Below, one piece after another: positions 34,691 through 46,351 of a stretch of DNA of 64,000 nt. This DNA is from Apiotrichum sp. Y4204 (lineage: Eukaryota > Basidiomycota > Tremellomycetes > Trichosporonales > Trichosporonaceae): contig JAMYHL010000008.1 in NCBI GenBank assembly GCA_025531455.1, forward strand, positions 558,001 through 622,000. Direction: 5' to 3'. Position 1 is the first letter of the stretch. Each line of letters begins with the position of its first letter. The notes under the pieces are model-generated. The model was given only the letters and a program-made list of their open reading frames with translations, did not search any database and was not told the DNA's origin. The translations under genes and the position numbers were made by a program.

Positions 34691-35721
34691 ATGCACCCCG
34701 GGGCCCTCTTTATCCTGGCGTACGTTTCTGTGGCTTTTTAAATGCTGACAACAGTGCATTGCCCGCGATGGGTGCGGACCTCCGTGGCCGCCTGGTACCC
34801 AACGCCCAGCTCAGTACGTCGATTTTTCAAGTGTCGCGCGTCGAGGCGCTCTAGTCACCGCGTGTATGGAACAATCCTTTTCTAACGACAGACCTGACCT
34901 CCATTCCTCTGGCAAGCCGTGTCGAGCTTGACTACGGTGCCGCGAACGCCATGTTCGATGCGGACGGGTCGTTTGAACTGTGAGATAGACGCTGACGCTG
35001 ATCACTGACAGCCGTAGGTCGGGGGTCAACGCGGGACGCCATGTCGTGCGGCCAATCATCCCCGGGTTTGCCGTTCCCTCAGTATGTGCAGTGATGGACC
35101 AAGATGTTTGGTATCGCTTTGGCTGACCGCAGTTCATCGTCTCCATCCCGGAGAATGAGACCGAGACACCTCACGTGCAGACGTACTACCCGGACCGCCT
35201 GGCACTGTCCACTTCCGAGGCCTCGCTTCCCTACCCGCTGCAGATTGCGGCCGACGGGGAAGTCAACTACTACACCCCGCCTCCGGGCATGAACATTGTC
35301 CAGATGTTCAAGTCGCCGATGATGCTCATGATGATCTTCTCGGCGGTGATGGCACTGGCTCTTCCCAAGCTCACGGTGAGTTGCTAGTCTTGCGAGCGGA
35401 TGACGCAGAATCACGTGTGAGGGACATACTAATGGTGATAGGCATCTCTTGAGCTAGACCCCGAGACGGCGAAGGAATTCCGCGAGCAGCACAAGACTAT
35501 CAACAAGATGCAGACTTCAGCCATGGACTGGAGTGGATCGTGAGTCCACGCGATGCAAACACCAATCACTCGTGGCTAACTTCAGTTTGTCTGGCATGCT
35601 CGCTGCAGGGGCGGCGGGGCCCGAGGGCGGTGCGGCCTCGCCGAACGCCGGATCCGGGACACCCTCAGGGGGAGCCTCGCGCGGCGGCGGCTCAGGCAAG
35701 CGCGGTGGGAAGCGTAAATGA
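34691..35721 (+). CDS. EMC7: ER membrane protein complex subunit 7 (EMC7-like)
   Basis: Seven exons are predicted: 34691-34719, 34755-34813, 34892-34979, 35018-35081, 35133-35375, 35442-35539 and 35586-35721, giving 238 aa. A signal peptide (MHPGALFILA...) precedes a beta-sandwich domain with GRLVPNAQL, FDADGSFELSGV, YYPDRLAL and YYTPPPGMNIVQMFKSP. A single membrane helix (MMLMMIFSAVMALAL) follows, then a short cytosolic tail containing DWSGSLSGML and a Gly/Arg-rich end. EMC inserts and stabilises multipass and tail-anchored membrane proteins in the ER. The domain order and the MFKSP-membrane-helix junction match EMC7. Several exons are short, but all join in frame. Confidence 0.85.
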
Positions 35722-38481
35722 GACGGGAGCGGAGCACATAGACATGTACTCTTTTTGAAATCAACACGGCGTCGCGGCGAGCGCCGGACAGAGATTGAGC
35801 CGCCGGCCGCCGGCAACGCCAGACTTACCTTGACGACCATTGATTACCTACTGATTGTTATTCATCCGATCATCGCGGCGGCGATCGCGACACGGCGAGC
35901 AAGTCCAAAGGGGCAGGGAAGGAGGCGATGAAAACCTGACCGATAACTTTGGGTAGATACCAGAACCGACGGACATTACGCCCTGCTGCGCATTTCTTGG
36001 GGATTGGACCATGCCCTGTTCGATCACTTTGTGTAGATGGCCTATACGAGCCGCCTCCACACAGTGCACAGCGCGCAGCCATGGGGCGCCATCGTGAACA
36101 ATGAACAACACACTGAACACGAATTATGACGAAATAACATCATGTCGTTCGGATTACGGTGCCGTCATGAGGCGTCCCAAGGCGGAGGCCGATGTTTTGT
36201 TGTCCGAGAACGGTCACCATTGGCTTTCAGTGCCGCTGTGGGCCGCTGGATTGCGCTGGATTGATCTTTCACGACCCCGCGTGTGTGTTGAACGCAAGAG
36301 CGTGTTGCATGCCGACATTAACTTTTTGCAGGGCAGCAAGCAGCCCGATCATAGCCACTACTACTGGGTACTCGGTCTCCCCGATCCCAGTAGTGGTCTG
36401 AAAATAAGTAGGTTCAGGACCCGTAACGTGGGTACACACTTATCTAAACACAACAATCCCGATCGCATGTGCCTTTCCGCCCGAGTTCCTGCTTATCTCC
36501 ATCCTCAACATCGTACGAGATCGCTGATTTCGCCACCAGTCTTGCAACCAAACCTTCTGTAACAGAGCCAGCCACAGAGATAATTGTATGAGGAAAACTT
36601 GCCACACCGCATCCCGCAGCCTGTAGAGCACCAACGGAAGCCATGTGACGATGAGATATGTGATCGGATCCCGAGTTACCATGTCGAGGGCCTCGTGGTG
36701 AGCTTGATGCAAGTACGCGGGGCATTTAGAGACAACAATGCAGGCAACAACAGCTTGCCTGGCTGACGAGAATGTCAAACTGACCACACAAGTGGAGCGA
36801 ACCAGCGATCCAGAGAGGTATACAGCGCCGCGTGTTCACTGGCCGCACGTGAATCCTCTAGTTATGCACCGCAGTGAGCAAGATCGGAGTGCAGCGAAAC
36901 AGCACGCACTGCTGTGAGCTCGGCAAGATCGGATTTGAACATTACTTCGCTTTGAGTGAAGACATTGGAGTCCAATCTGTGTTCCAAACGTTCAAACTTT
37001 ATTCACCGCCTCTTTTCCTGAATGTCGCAGCTGTGGTGTGGAGAGGATGAGGTTGGCTAACAAGTTGCTTAGAACCTGGGGGCTAAGGAACTACTACTAC
37101 TTTTGTCCTTGATTCGCCTAATGATCAATAGCAGCGATTATTAGAACAGTAGTACTGAACTTTTCCACGCGAACTAGCCCATGTAGCATGTTGTATGCTG
37201 GCACTTGCAGGATCGGAGATCGGGGTAGTTTCGATCAGGCAGGAGGGCAGAGGATGCTAAGGGACCTGAGCCTGGGCCCTGGGTACCTAGGTTGGGTCGG
37301 CCACCGCTCTTCTGCCCCTGGGACTAATTTTTTGATTTTTCTGGCCCTCCCTTTCTCAATTGTTTCCCTTTTGCGCCTTGCCATTTCTGCATACACATAG
37401 ACATCGCCTTTTTAAACTTTTTTTGGCCCTTTTTACTGCCAGGGGGCTCTCTCTGGCTGTGGCGGCTGTGGCTGCTCGGGTGGCATGCGGTTGGGAATTT
37501 GGTGAGAGTCCCTGTTTTCTGTGCAAATCCCGCCCATGTACCCGGTCTAGCACAGCAGTACAGCAGCCAGCCAAACCACATCGTCCCGGCCGCGCCACAG
37601 TGGGTGGGTGCAGGTTGTGGTCCTGGGGGCACAGTCAGAACGTCAGAAGGAGAGTGACACCATGCATACATCCACAACGCGCCACGACTGCCACGACTGC
37701 GTACTGCGCACCACCTACGACCCTCGTACGCCCACTCTCTCTCTCTCACCCCCCCCGGACCGCACACTGTATACACACCCGAGAGGGCTTGCAAGCTGCA
37801 CCAAAGCTACTTTCGATTCTCAAGATCTCATTGCACACACACAAGACCACGCACATTCACTCTTTGCTTGGTCCTCCTCTCCTTCCCTCCCCTGCTCCTC
37901 CTCCACACTTGATCCATTTCCATTCTCACTCTCTCACCATCCTCCGCTCGTTGGCGGCTATCGTTTACTCTGCTCTCATTATCTACGAAAGTATATATCC
38001 CTCCACTCGTTCTCCCCTCTCGATCTTCCCCCTCCCTTTGCCACTTGTCCCCTCTCTTCCCGTCACACAAAGTACGACGAGCGAGTCTTGTTCCCCTCCA
38101 GCCCGCACCGCCCGCACCGCTGTGGTCATTCCTTCCCCTCGCCTTGGCACCGCCGCCGCCTCTAACGCACCGACCATTGTCGTTTCGTACCACACCCCCT
38201 AGCGTCTCTCCTTAGCTCCTTGAACGGGGACCAGTAGAAGCCTTTTTCGTTCCGGCACCCCTTGATTCCACTCTGGCACCACTTCCATCCCGTGTCATAA
38301 CCTCACATCTGTCATCGTTCAGTTGGCAACTACGTCTCTCACGTCTTCCAATTCTTCGTCCATCATCACAGCGCGCAACGTATTGCATTCGTCGACGTTG
38401 AACAGTTAGGCGACATCGACCCGCGAAATACTTTCAACTTGCGTCTTCCTCATCGACTTCGAATCTTGTTATCCTTCCAAT
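35722..38481. other. 2.8-kb intergenic region with long SSO1 leader
   Basis: I find no convincing gene between 35722 and 37300; open frames there lack domains and splice support. From about 37320 to 38480 the plus strand is mostly pyrimidine with cacaca tracts, interpreted as promoter and unusually long leader of the syntaxin gene. A 280-codon frame at 37360-38202 reads Pro/Ser/Thr/His low complexity and is not credible. Confidence 0.45.
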
Positions 38482-39671
38482 ATGGCCCGTGACCGTCTTC
38501 AGATGTCGGTGCGTATTGCAAGGCAAACCATACTGCCTCTCCGTCTGCTTTTTTTTCTATCGAGTGCTGACATTTCTAGGGTGTCTCGTATGGGTATGTC
38601 GACGTGATGCTGGCCGGGGCTCACTGCTGGGGACCCTCTCCAGGAGGTATTGACAACCGAAACTGACACAGACAGCGACCGCTCGTCCCCGGGGAACCCC
38701 TACACCCCGGTTGGCCTGCAGTACGACCAGCAGCCGTCATACGGCCAGCAGTCGTTTGGTCAGCAAGACCAGTACAGCAATGGCGCCAAAAGCAGTGGCG
38801 ACTTCTGGGGGGACATGAACAACACCAACGCTCTTCTGAATGAGCTCGAGCAGAAGATTTCCGCTGTTCGTGAGGCACACCAGGCGACCCTCAACTCTAC
38901 GGATGCCAACACACTCAAGTACGCCGACCAGCTCTCGGACGACGCCCGCGACTGCCGCGAGCGGTGCAAGGCTGCGATCAAGCAGCTGTCTCGAATGGCC
39001 ACCGGCAACAAGCAGCTCAAGGCCCAGGTTGAGACTGTCAACACGCGGTTCCGTGATCTCCTCCAGCAGCACCAGAATGTCGAGAGGGAGTACCGTGCAA
39101 AAACCAAGGACCGTGCGGCCCGCCAGTACAAGATTGTCAAGCCAGATGCCACCCCCGAGGAAATCGAGCACGTCATGCAGGAGGAGAACCCTCAGGTATT
39201 CGCACAGGCTCTTCTTAACACCAACCGCTACGGTGCCGCCCGCGGTGCTTACCGCGAGGTCCAGGAACGTCATCTGGAGATCCAGAAGATTGAGAAGAGC
39301 ATCACGGAGCTTGCTCAGATGTTCAACGAGATGTCCATGCTTGTCGAGCAGCAAGACGAGGACATTCAGCAGATCCACCAACAGACCGTGGACGTCCACC
39401 ATGACATCGACAAGGGGTGAGTGACATTGAAGGTCAACTATTGTGGAGCTAGTGTTAATAACTTCAGTAACGTGCAGCTTGACGAGGCAAAGAAGAAGGC
39501 TCTTGCTGCCCGGAAAAAGAAGTGGATTTGCTTCTGGATTGTTGGTGAGTACTTGGATCACTTGTACCGTGATTGCAGCGCTTACCCATAATAGTTGTTA
39601 TTCTTTGCATCGTTGCCATCGTCGTGGCAGTGGTTGTTACCAAGGTGGTCAACGCGAGCAAGAACAAGTAA
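38482..39671 (+). CDS. SSO1: Plasma-membrane syntaxin (Sso1/2-type Qa-SNARE)
   Basis: Five exons are predicted: 38482-38508, 38580-38593, 38676-39416, 39468-39544 and 39595-39671, giving 311 aa. A Gln/Tyr/Gly-rich N-terminus is followed by the three-helix Habc domain (from ALLNELEQKISAVREAH to about YRAKTKDRAARQYKIV). The SNARE motif (IEKSITELAQMFNEMSMLVEQQ, IHQQTVDVHHDIDKG) comes next, then KKKWICFWIVVVILCIVAIVV as C-terminal anchor. Sso proteins pair with Sec9 and Snc at the plasma membrane to drive exocytosis. Exon 2 is only 14 nt. The third-exon acceptor was chosen at 38675 because upstream AGs introduce stops. Confidence 0.92.
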
Positions 39672-40910
39672 TCCATGCAGCAACCGCTGGTCGATGCCTC
39701 TGTCTAACCGGCCTACCATTGGCGCCGTTCTTTGCGGTGCCAGCACGGTGGATCTCCGTCCTCCCCTTCTTCACGTCGTTCATGTGGCCCCGTCCGCTTA
39801 ATACCTACCCGCACTGCACCGTGCTTTAGTTGGCCTTCAAGAGGTGTATCTGGCTGGCCTGTCTAAGACCCTCGCCCACGAACCGCGTCACATTAGGTGG
39901 CGCTTCACGCATGTCCTCGTCTAGCCCTTGCAACACTTCACGTTCATAGTTTCCATGCAATACCCCTGTCTGTTAGAGCCATCAAGAGTCTGCAGGTCGA
40001 CGCTAGCGAGCGCAGTTAGGTGCAAGGACGACCGGGTTCACAACACTTGCTGTTGGCGACCTGGTGCGACGACCTCGACAACACGCAATCAAATCCTTCA
40101 TTCCAGCATACGCGACCTCGGTGGCGCCATCGGTATTCTCCACACTCGCGTGTGTCATATCCGGGCTCCAACTATCCAACTGCGTTGAGGGGGGACGTAT
40201 GCTGGGCGACGATAGGCTTCATGAGTGATTTTGACCTACCGCGTGTTCGTCATGTAAAAGCTGCATGTATCGCACGCGATCGCACGTGGGTTTCGACCGG
40301 AGCGGTGTTACTGAGTTCTCCAGCGCTTCAGCCCACCAGGCCACAGGCCAGCCATGTCTTCGTTCTCCAACTCTTGATCTTCTGGAAGAGGCATGCAGGT
40401 TTATTGCTGCTGCGCAACCCGCACGCCCAGGAATGGACGGGTATGGCCAGATCTACAGAGGATCGAGGATCGGGGTCCAAACACGGAGATCCGAGCGTAC
40501 CACCACCACCGATGGCAGTCAATCGGTACTGCGGCGATCTCCGGCGATCAAACTGTTCGGCCAACCGGGCCGGCAACGTGGGACAGAGCTCCCCGCTTGC
40601 CACCGCGCAGCTAGTGCTTCCCCGGAGTCGTCATTTCCGCCCTCTTGCTGACACGGAACTCTCACGACCGACGGGAGCCCCGACATTCCGACCCGCACAT
40701 GATGAGTAACTGGCAACTGCCTCGCAGTGACATCTAGCGTCTAGTAACATAAGAAGTGGAACTAGCCCCCGCGCCCTTTGATAAGACCCTCTGGCTACTT
40801 GCATCCTCTTCACACTCGTTCATTCAGATCGCAGAGGTTCCGTTTGTTCAATTCTCCTTCCACTCGTTTCTCCCATCCAATCCAACATCCCCGCAATCAC
40901 CCCATCCACC
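39672..40910. other. Intergenic region SSO1 / maleylacetate reductase
   Basis: The region contains only short frames on both strands, without domains. The final 100 bases are C/T-rich and probably form the leader of the downstream gene. Nothing else is recognisable. Confidence 0.45.
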
Positions 40911-42171
40911 ATGCACCCCTTCACTTTCCAGGCGCACATCCCCCGCACGGTGTTCGGACAGGGCACGCTCAAGCAGATCCCCGACGAGGTCAAGCGCCTC
41001 AATGTCCGCCGCGTGCTCCTCGTCACGGAGAACACGGACCGCCAGATCGCCCTCGCCAACACCATCTCCAAGAGCCTCGGCGACCTCGTGGCCGGTGTGT
41101 GAGTGTTAATGACATGGGTGTTTGTGAGGACTGGATGGAGCGGCAGCCTGTTTCTGTCTAGGGAGCGCAGAACGGTGGTGACTAGCCTGCCTGTCTTCTA
41201 TGGTGCTCCTTTCTATATCTCCAGAATCGCCTACTGTCCCTCAACTCTGTCCCCTCGTGTGCGGTTCCCCATACTGACTCACCAGCTGCACCGATGCTGT
41301 TATGCACACGCCCGAGGATGTCACCAACAAGGCCCTCGAGCAGTTCAAGTCGGTTGACGCCGACTGCCTTCTGTCGCTTGGCGGTGGATCCACTGTTGGT
41401 CTCGGCAAGGCGCTGTCGATCCGCACCGGTGTCCCGCACATCGCTGTGCCGACGACCTACGCCGGTTCCGAGGCGACGCCGATCCTTGGTGAGACGGTGA
41501 ACAAGCTCAAGACGACCCGTTCGGACCCCAAGATCCTGCCCACCACGATTGTCTACGACGTCGACCTCACCCTCTCCCTCCCCAACCAGCTCACCTTCAC
41601 CTCGGGCATCAACGCCATTGCGCACTGCGTCGAGGCGTTGTACTCTACCCAGATCAACCCGATCATCGAGGGCGTCGCCCTCAGCGGTATTGCAAACCTG
41701 TACAAGTCGCTGCTTATCCTCAAGGACGACCCCAACAACATCGATGCGCGTTCGGACGCACTCTCCGGAGCATGGGCTGCTGGTGTCTGTCTCGGCCACG
41801 TCGGCATGGGCATCCACCACAAGCTGTGCCACACCCTCGGCGGCTCGTTTGGTCTCCCGCACGCGCAGACTCACACCGTCATCCTCCCGCACGCGATGGC
41901 CTACAACTACTCACACGCCCGTGAAGCCATGGACAAGATCAAGCAGGCGATTGGCAGCGACGAGGACGCCCCCACGGCCTTCTGGAACCTCGAGAAGAAG
42001 CTCAACACCGTCATGGCGCTCAAGGACCTCGGCATGAAGCAGGAGGACCTCGAGGAGGCCGCCGACATTGCCAGCAAGGCGCAGTACCCCAACCCCGCGC
42101 CGCTTGAGCGCCCCAAGCTTCTCAAGCTCCTTGAGAACGCGTGGGCCGGCAACCCCCCTACTCTCTTTTAA
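40911..42171 (+). CDS. Maleylacetate reductase (iron-type alcohol dehydrogenase family)
   Basis: Two exons are predicted, 40911-41098 and 41286-42171, giving 357 aa, the usual length for the family. N-terminal FGQGTLKQIPDEV, nucleotide-binding LLSLGGGSTVGLGKAL and VPTTYAGSEATPILGET, then AHCVEALY, GIHHKLCHTLGG and LPHAQTHTVILPHAMAYN match maleylacetate reductases. The enzyme reduces maleylacetate to 3-oxoadipate with NAD(P)H, the last dedicated step of hydroxyquinol catabolism of resorcinol, phenols and hydroxybenzoates. Trichosporonales are known aromatic degraders. No hydroxyquinol dioxygenase or phenol hydroxylase lies nearby, so it is not in an obvious cluster. The start is supported by the matching N-terminus. 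Confidence 0.9.
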
Positions 42172-42533
42172 TTTGGCGGTGGAATGAGCCAACCTGGGTA
42201 GACGAGTAGGTGGGAAGCAAGTAAAAAACATAGCAGAGCACTGTACATGTATGTTGGATTGCAATGAGACGACGAGATGGTCGAGAAGATTGGACGTAGA
42301 TCGGGATGTGTTTTCAGGAGGGTGTAGCTAATTGTGTCTTGGGGGATTACGGTGACATCCACGGGAGCAACCCAACAAAACAACAACAATCAACGTCCAT
42401 GGCTGATGACATCCGCTTCCTTGACCAGTTCTATCATCTGTTCGTTCTGCTCTTGCAAGTACCATTCTACATTACTCCAACCTCACCGCCCGCCATCCCT
42501 CTCTTCCCTCTTTCATTTCATCCCAATTTCGCA
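42172..42533. other. Short intergenic region before the Apc15-like gene
   Basis: This gap separates two plus-strand genes and has a C/T-rich stretch at 42470-42530 just before the next start codon. It probably holds one 3' UTR and one promoter. No other signal was seen. Confidence 0.5.
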
Positions 42534-43392
42534 ATGTATCCCCCTCTACCGACCGCGCGTTCGGACAACCTCTACTCATTCTACCCCTACTCCGTCTCGG
42601 CCCGGGAACGCGCGCATGCCTCACTAAACGGCGGGGCGAGCGGACCAAACCCTGCAACCGCGCGACGCCCACTAGGCGCTCCGGTGCAGACCGCGCAGAC
42701 CGGCCTCTTCCGCATCGGCACCACGCTCGCCCCCCTCGACTCGCGGCGCACCGCTGCCCGCCGCTCAGCCGAGAGGGTAGCGCACCGCGCACTAAATCGC
42801 CAACGAACCGCCGGCGCGGCGCTCGCCCACGACGCGCAGGACCTCAGCGACGAGGAGGAGGCGCTCGAAAAGCGCAAACATGAGACTAATGCGTTTGGAT
42901 ACCGCTTCCTCATGCCCATAGGCCGGGCCATGACACAGATGGAGATGGAGGCTGCACCGGTGAGTGTCGCTGAGGGTTTGTTGTTTGGCTTGGACTGGGT
43001 TGTTTGTTTTGGCGCACGGGCCTTTGCAAGACAACTAAGGTATCGATGGTGATGGTCGCTTTGTCTACCGTCACCCAGGCCGTAATGTGATCGTCAGCCC
43101 CATTTTGCTTCCAGTATTACCCATGTCAGTACGACCATGCTGACGCCAGTCTCCCACGCCGTCAGATGGCGAACACGTGCAGGAGGACCGTAACGGTGGT
43201 GCGACCCCGCTGGGTTCGCCGGAACCCCAGCCCGAGGACGACATCGATCTCGACGCGAGCATCGAGGACCGCGACCAGGACGCGCGTAGCACCGAGTATG
43301 ACTCGGATGATCTGCGTCTCATGAGGGATATGGATCGGAGTATCGGCAGTCGCACGCCGGGGAGCGACGATGATATGGACGAAGAGGAGTGA
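42534..43392 (+). CDS. Anaphase-promoting complex subunit 15-like protein
   Basis: Two exons are predicted, 42534-42959 and 43150-43392, giving 222 aa. The recognisable part is EEEALEKRKHETNAFGYRFLMPIGRAMTQMEMEAA near residues 105-140 (given here as landmarks only). It follows the Apc15 pattern of a charged helix, FG, a hydrophobic strand with P-x-G and a Thr/Glu-rich end. The C-terminus is very acidic (Asp/Glu with Ser), as in Apc15/Mnd2. Apc15 promotes release of mitotic checkpoint complex from the APC/C. The family is short and weakly conserved, so this is a moderate call. The gene is convergent with the ELMO gene, about 180 bp apart. Confidence 0.5.
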
Positions 43393-43571
43393 TTACCGGG
43401 GCGACTCGAGGCGCCCGAGGCTGCGAAAGCACATATGTAGACCACATGATTCCCTGCACATGACAAATAGACCACCAATGTATATACAGTAGTTACATGC
43501 AGATGCACACATTATATCAACACGTAGATGTCCGCCTGATTGCGTCGTGATAGGTTGCCGATGAATATTGA

Positions 43572-46351
43572 TTAACTCGCAAACCAAAAGTCTGTGCTTT
43601 TCGGTGCGCTTCCAAACGTTACCTTCTGGGGTATCTCGATTGAATCTCCAGTGATATCCAACAGGCGGATCTTGAGTGCCAGCTCGGTGAGGATCTACTT
43701 GTCAGCCTATGCCAGTGAATGATCCATCAACTTACCGTGGTGTAATTAGTCGATTCCTGGGTGGCCATGTTGGAGCCCTTGAGAACGCGCAGACCATCAG
43801 TCCACTCGGCGAACTGTGCTGCGTGGATGGCGTCAAGATCGAGCAGCGATAAATCACCAGAGACAAGTGAGAAGCTGTTCTTCGACACCATGTCCGGTGC
43901 GCGGGAGCCGACGGCGCAACCGGTCTGGGTCTTGATCTCCGTCACGTTGGCAAGTTCAACTACAGGTCAGCAAAGCGCAAGTCCATCAAACTCACTCTTC
44001 TCCCTCAACATGTCAAAGTCGGGTTTCTCAGATGGACGGTGCGAGTATTCTGCCCACGCAAGGGTCCGACGGTTCGGAGACAAGCGCACGAAGCGATGAG
44101 GGCGCGAATGGCTGGCTTTGGCCGTGACATCGATGCCGGGTGTGAGTACGTGAGATGCGTTGAACCAAGCACCCTGTTGCATGCAAATGATTCTGTCGTC
44201 AGCACTGGCTACCAGGCAAAACTCACCTTTGTTCACTCATGACCTCCTCTGCCTCGTGATGAACTTTATGACGAAGTGCAGCGACAGCAGGACGTTCGAG
44301 CAGGCCGTCCTCCTTGTCGATCATCTCCATCTGAACATCACGGATATTGCGATAGTCGGAGCCGATGAAGTCCCGTTCGAGGTCTAGCCAAGTCTTGTTC
44401 TGCTCGTCATGCAGAGTCATGCGAACCTGGCTGCGGACAAGGTGGCTCAGGCGCTCAAAGTCGTCAATACGCGATTCGGAGTCCTGCCACATGCGGAGGA
44501 AAAACTTGAGCACGAGGCTATGCAAGCGCGGGAGGTTGAGCATAAACGGCTGGAAGTGGGATGCTCCGCGCTGAGCTGATTGTGAGATCTTGTAGTGCTC
44601 GTACAAGATCTTGACACACTCGGCACTGGCGCGGCCAAGGGGACATCGACGGTCGGATGGACGAGCCAGCTGTTCCAACACGACACTGTGGAAGTTGTCC
44701 TCGTGCATAGCATAGTAGTGCTGCAGTCAGTACAGGGGATTGTGTCCAACTCACCATGCACTCAAGACCCAGCTCGCCTACTGAACGGAACAGCTCCGTT
44801 TCCGACAATGGATCGGTGGCATCCACATAGTCGATTGACAGACCCATCCTGCGCCACCCCTCCCACGTTCTGGGACCACTCGACTGGTAGTCCTGCATGC
44901 TTGGCCGGGGAGACGACATGGTACTGCTCTCCTCGAGATCGAGTCTGCCGGCATGCCAAATCTCGTCAAGGAATCGCTCATGGGTCGGGTTCTGTTGCGG
45001 ACGAACCGGTCGCAAAGAGTGATACCGCAAAATGTTGGCGTATCGTGTCTGGAAATCGAGGATGCGGGGCTCGACAGGGTTGTTATGGCTCGTGGGGATA
45101 AGACGAGTGACATATTTCCGCGCGCCGAGCGCTTCGACGATGGCAATGAGGTCCGAGTACCGTTTACTGCCTTCCTGTTGTGCCGAGCGAAGCGAAGCGT
45201 TGATAAGTGCCAAACTCTGGGCAACAAGCTCAAGATCGCGTGTGCCCTCCAAGCGTTTGATGATGGGTCGGAAGACGCGTTCTGCCGGTGCTCCTCCGTG
45301 ATCATCTGCGACCTTGTGTCCGACCTCACAAATGCGACTGAATACACGATCAAAGCCATACTGGTAGATCGCCTCGTTCTCGCGTGCCTTGTGTTTTCCC
45401 TTCGAGGAAGTCCCGTACGCCTTTGGTGAGGCAACAATGAGCTTCCGAACGATAACCGTCGCCGGCCGAACAACATTAGGGACGTTTGAGGATGCAAGAA
45501 TTAGGATAATTCGATCGATAAAATCGTCGGAAAAGTCACCCCATCCATTGTCGTATTCCATCACACCGCGGATGCCTTGCAATGCGTACGCGAGTGTGTT
45601 GCCAGTAAGAGTGGTGTCTCCCATCTCAATCATGTTGACCAACAGGGTGACGCCGCCCTTAAGCATAAACTCGACGGCAAAGTCATCCTCCTTGACATAT
45701 TTCTGGAGGTTAAACAGGGCGAGCTTGACCGGAAGAACGTCGACGTTATTGGGAAGCACAATGTTATCTGTTGAAGCGCGTCCAGTCGCGGCGTGGAGGG
45801 AGGCAACGACCGCGAGTGCCTCAGTGACTGGTGCAGCTACCAGTCTGATGTCAGCAAACGTGTAGAGCGGTCACCTCACTTTAATGTCTCTTTGCTCTGA
45901 ACCTTGTCTCCGATGTTGGCCTGGGTCACAAGATTGTCGTTCTCATCACGAAGCGCAAGTGTAATGTGGTGTTCTGGCGCGCCAAAGGACTTTGCCATAA
46001 TCTCCACGACGCGTAGAATGCTCTGTATAGTTTAGTTTCTGACTGCAATCTGTGGCGTTCGCGCGGGACGCAGGACGGGCGGAGATGAATCACATCAAGT
46101 GAACGCGATAAGACATCTGCGCATGCAATTCCGGTTGGACCTGGTTGTCATTTGCATCAAACTCACTGCATCGGGATCAATGCGCGCAGGGATTCGGCGA
46201 CCTGGACAGAGGTCAGCAGAAATTCTGTGGACGTCATGATGAGGAACAAAGACTTACCTTTGTAGGTGATGAGATTTGTCGGGATCGCATTCTCGTTCTT
46301 GCCCGACTGAAAAGGTGGTAAGGACTTTGTATAACGGGATGTATGTACCAT
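43572..46351 (-). CDS. ELMO/CED-12 family protein
   Basis: Eight exons are predicted (transcript order): 46258-46351, 46167-46201, 45880-46022, 44755-45844, 44227-44720, 43996-44192, 43736-43959 and 43572-43694, giving 799 aa. An armadillo-like N-terminal half (YVKEDDFAVEFMLKGGVTLLVNMIE, GIRGVMEYDNGWG) is followed by the ELMO domain (FLDEIWHAGRLDLEE, TWEGWRRMGLSIDYVDATDP, GELGLECMHYYAMHE). A C-terminal PH-like region contains RPHRFVRLSPNRRTLAWAEY. ELMO proteins act with Dock-type exchange factors to activate Rac and shape actin. The domain order and the near-standard length indicate a complete gene. All exon joins keep frame. Confidence 0.9.

Noticed and set aside
37360..38202. 280-codon plus-strand open frame before SSO1
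   Set aside because: Reads Pro/Ser/Thr/His low complexity from C/T tracts, has no recognisable family, and lies in a probable leader.
41182..41892. 236-codon minus-strand open frame inside maleylacetate reductase
   Set aside because: Antisense shadow of a conserved enzyme; no family features.
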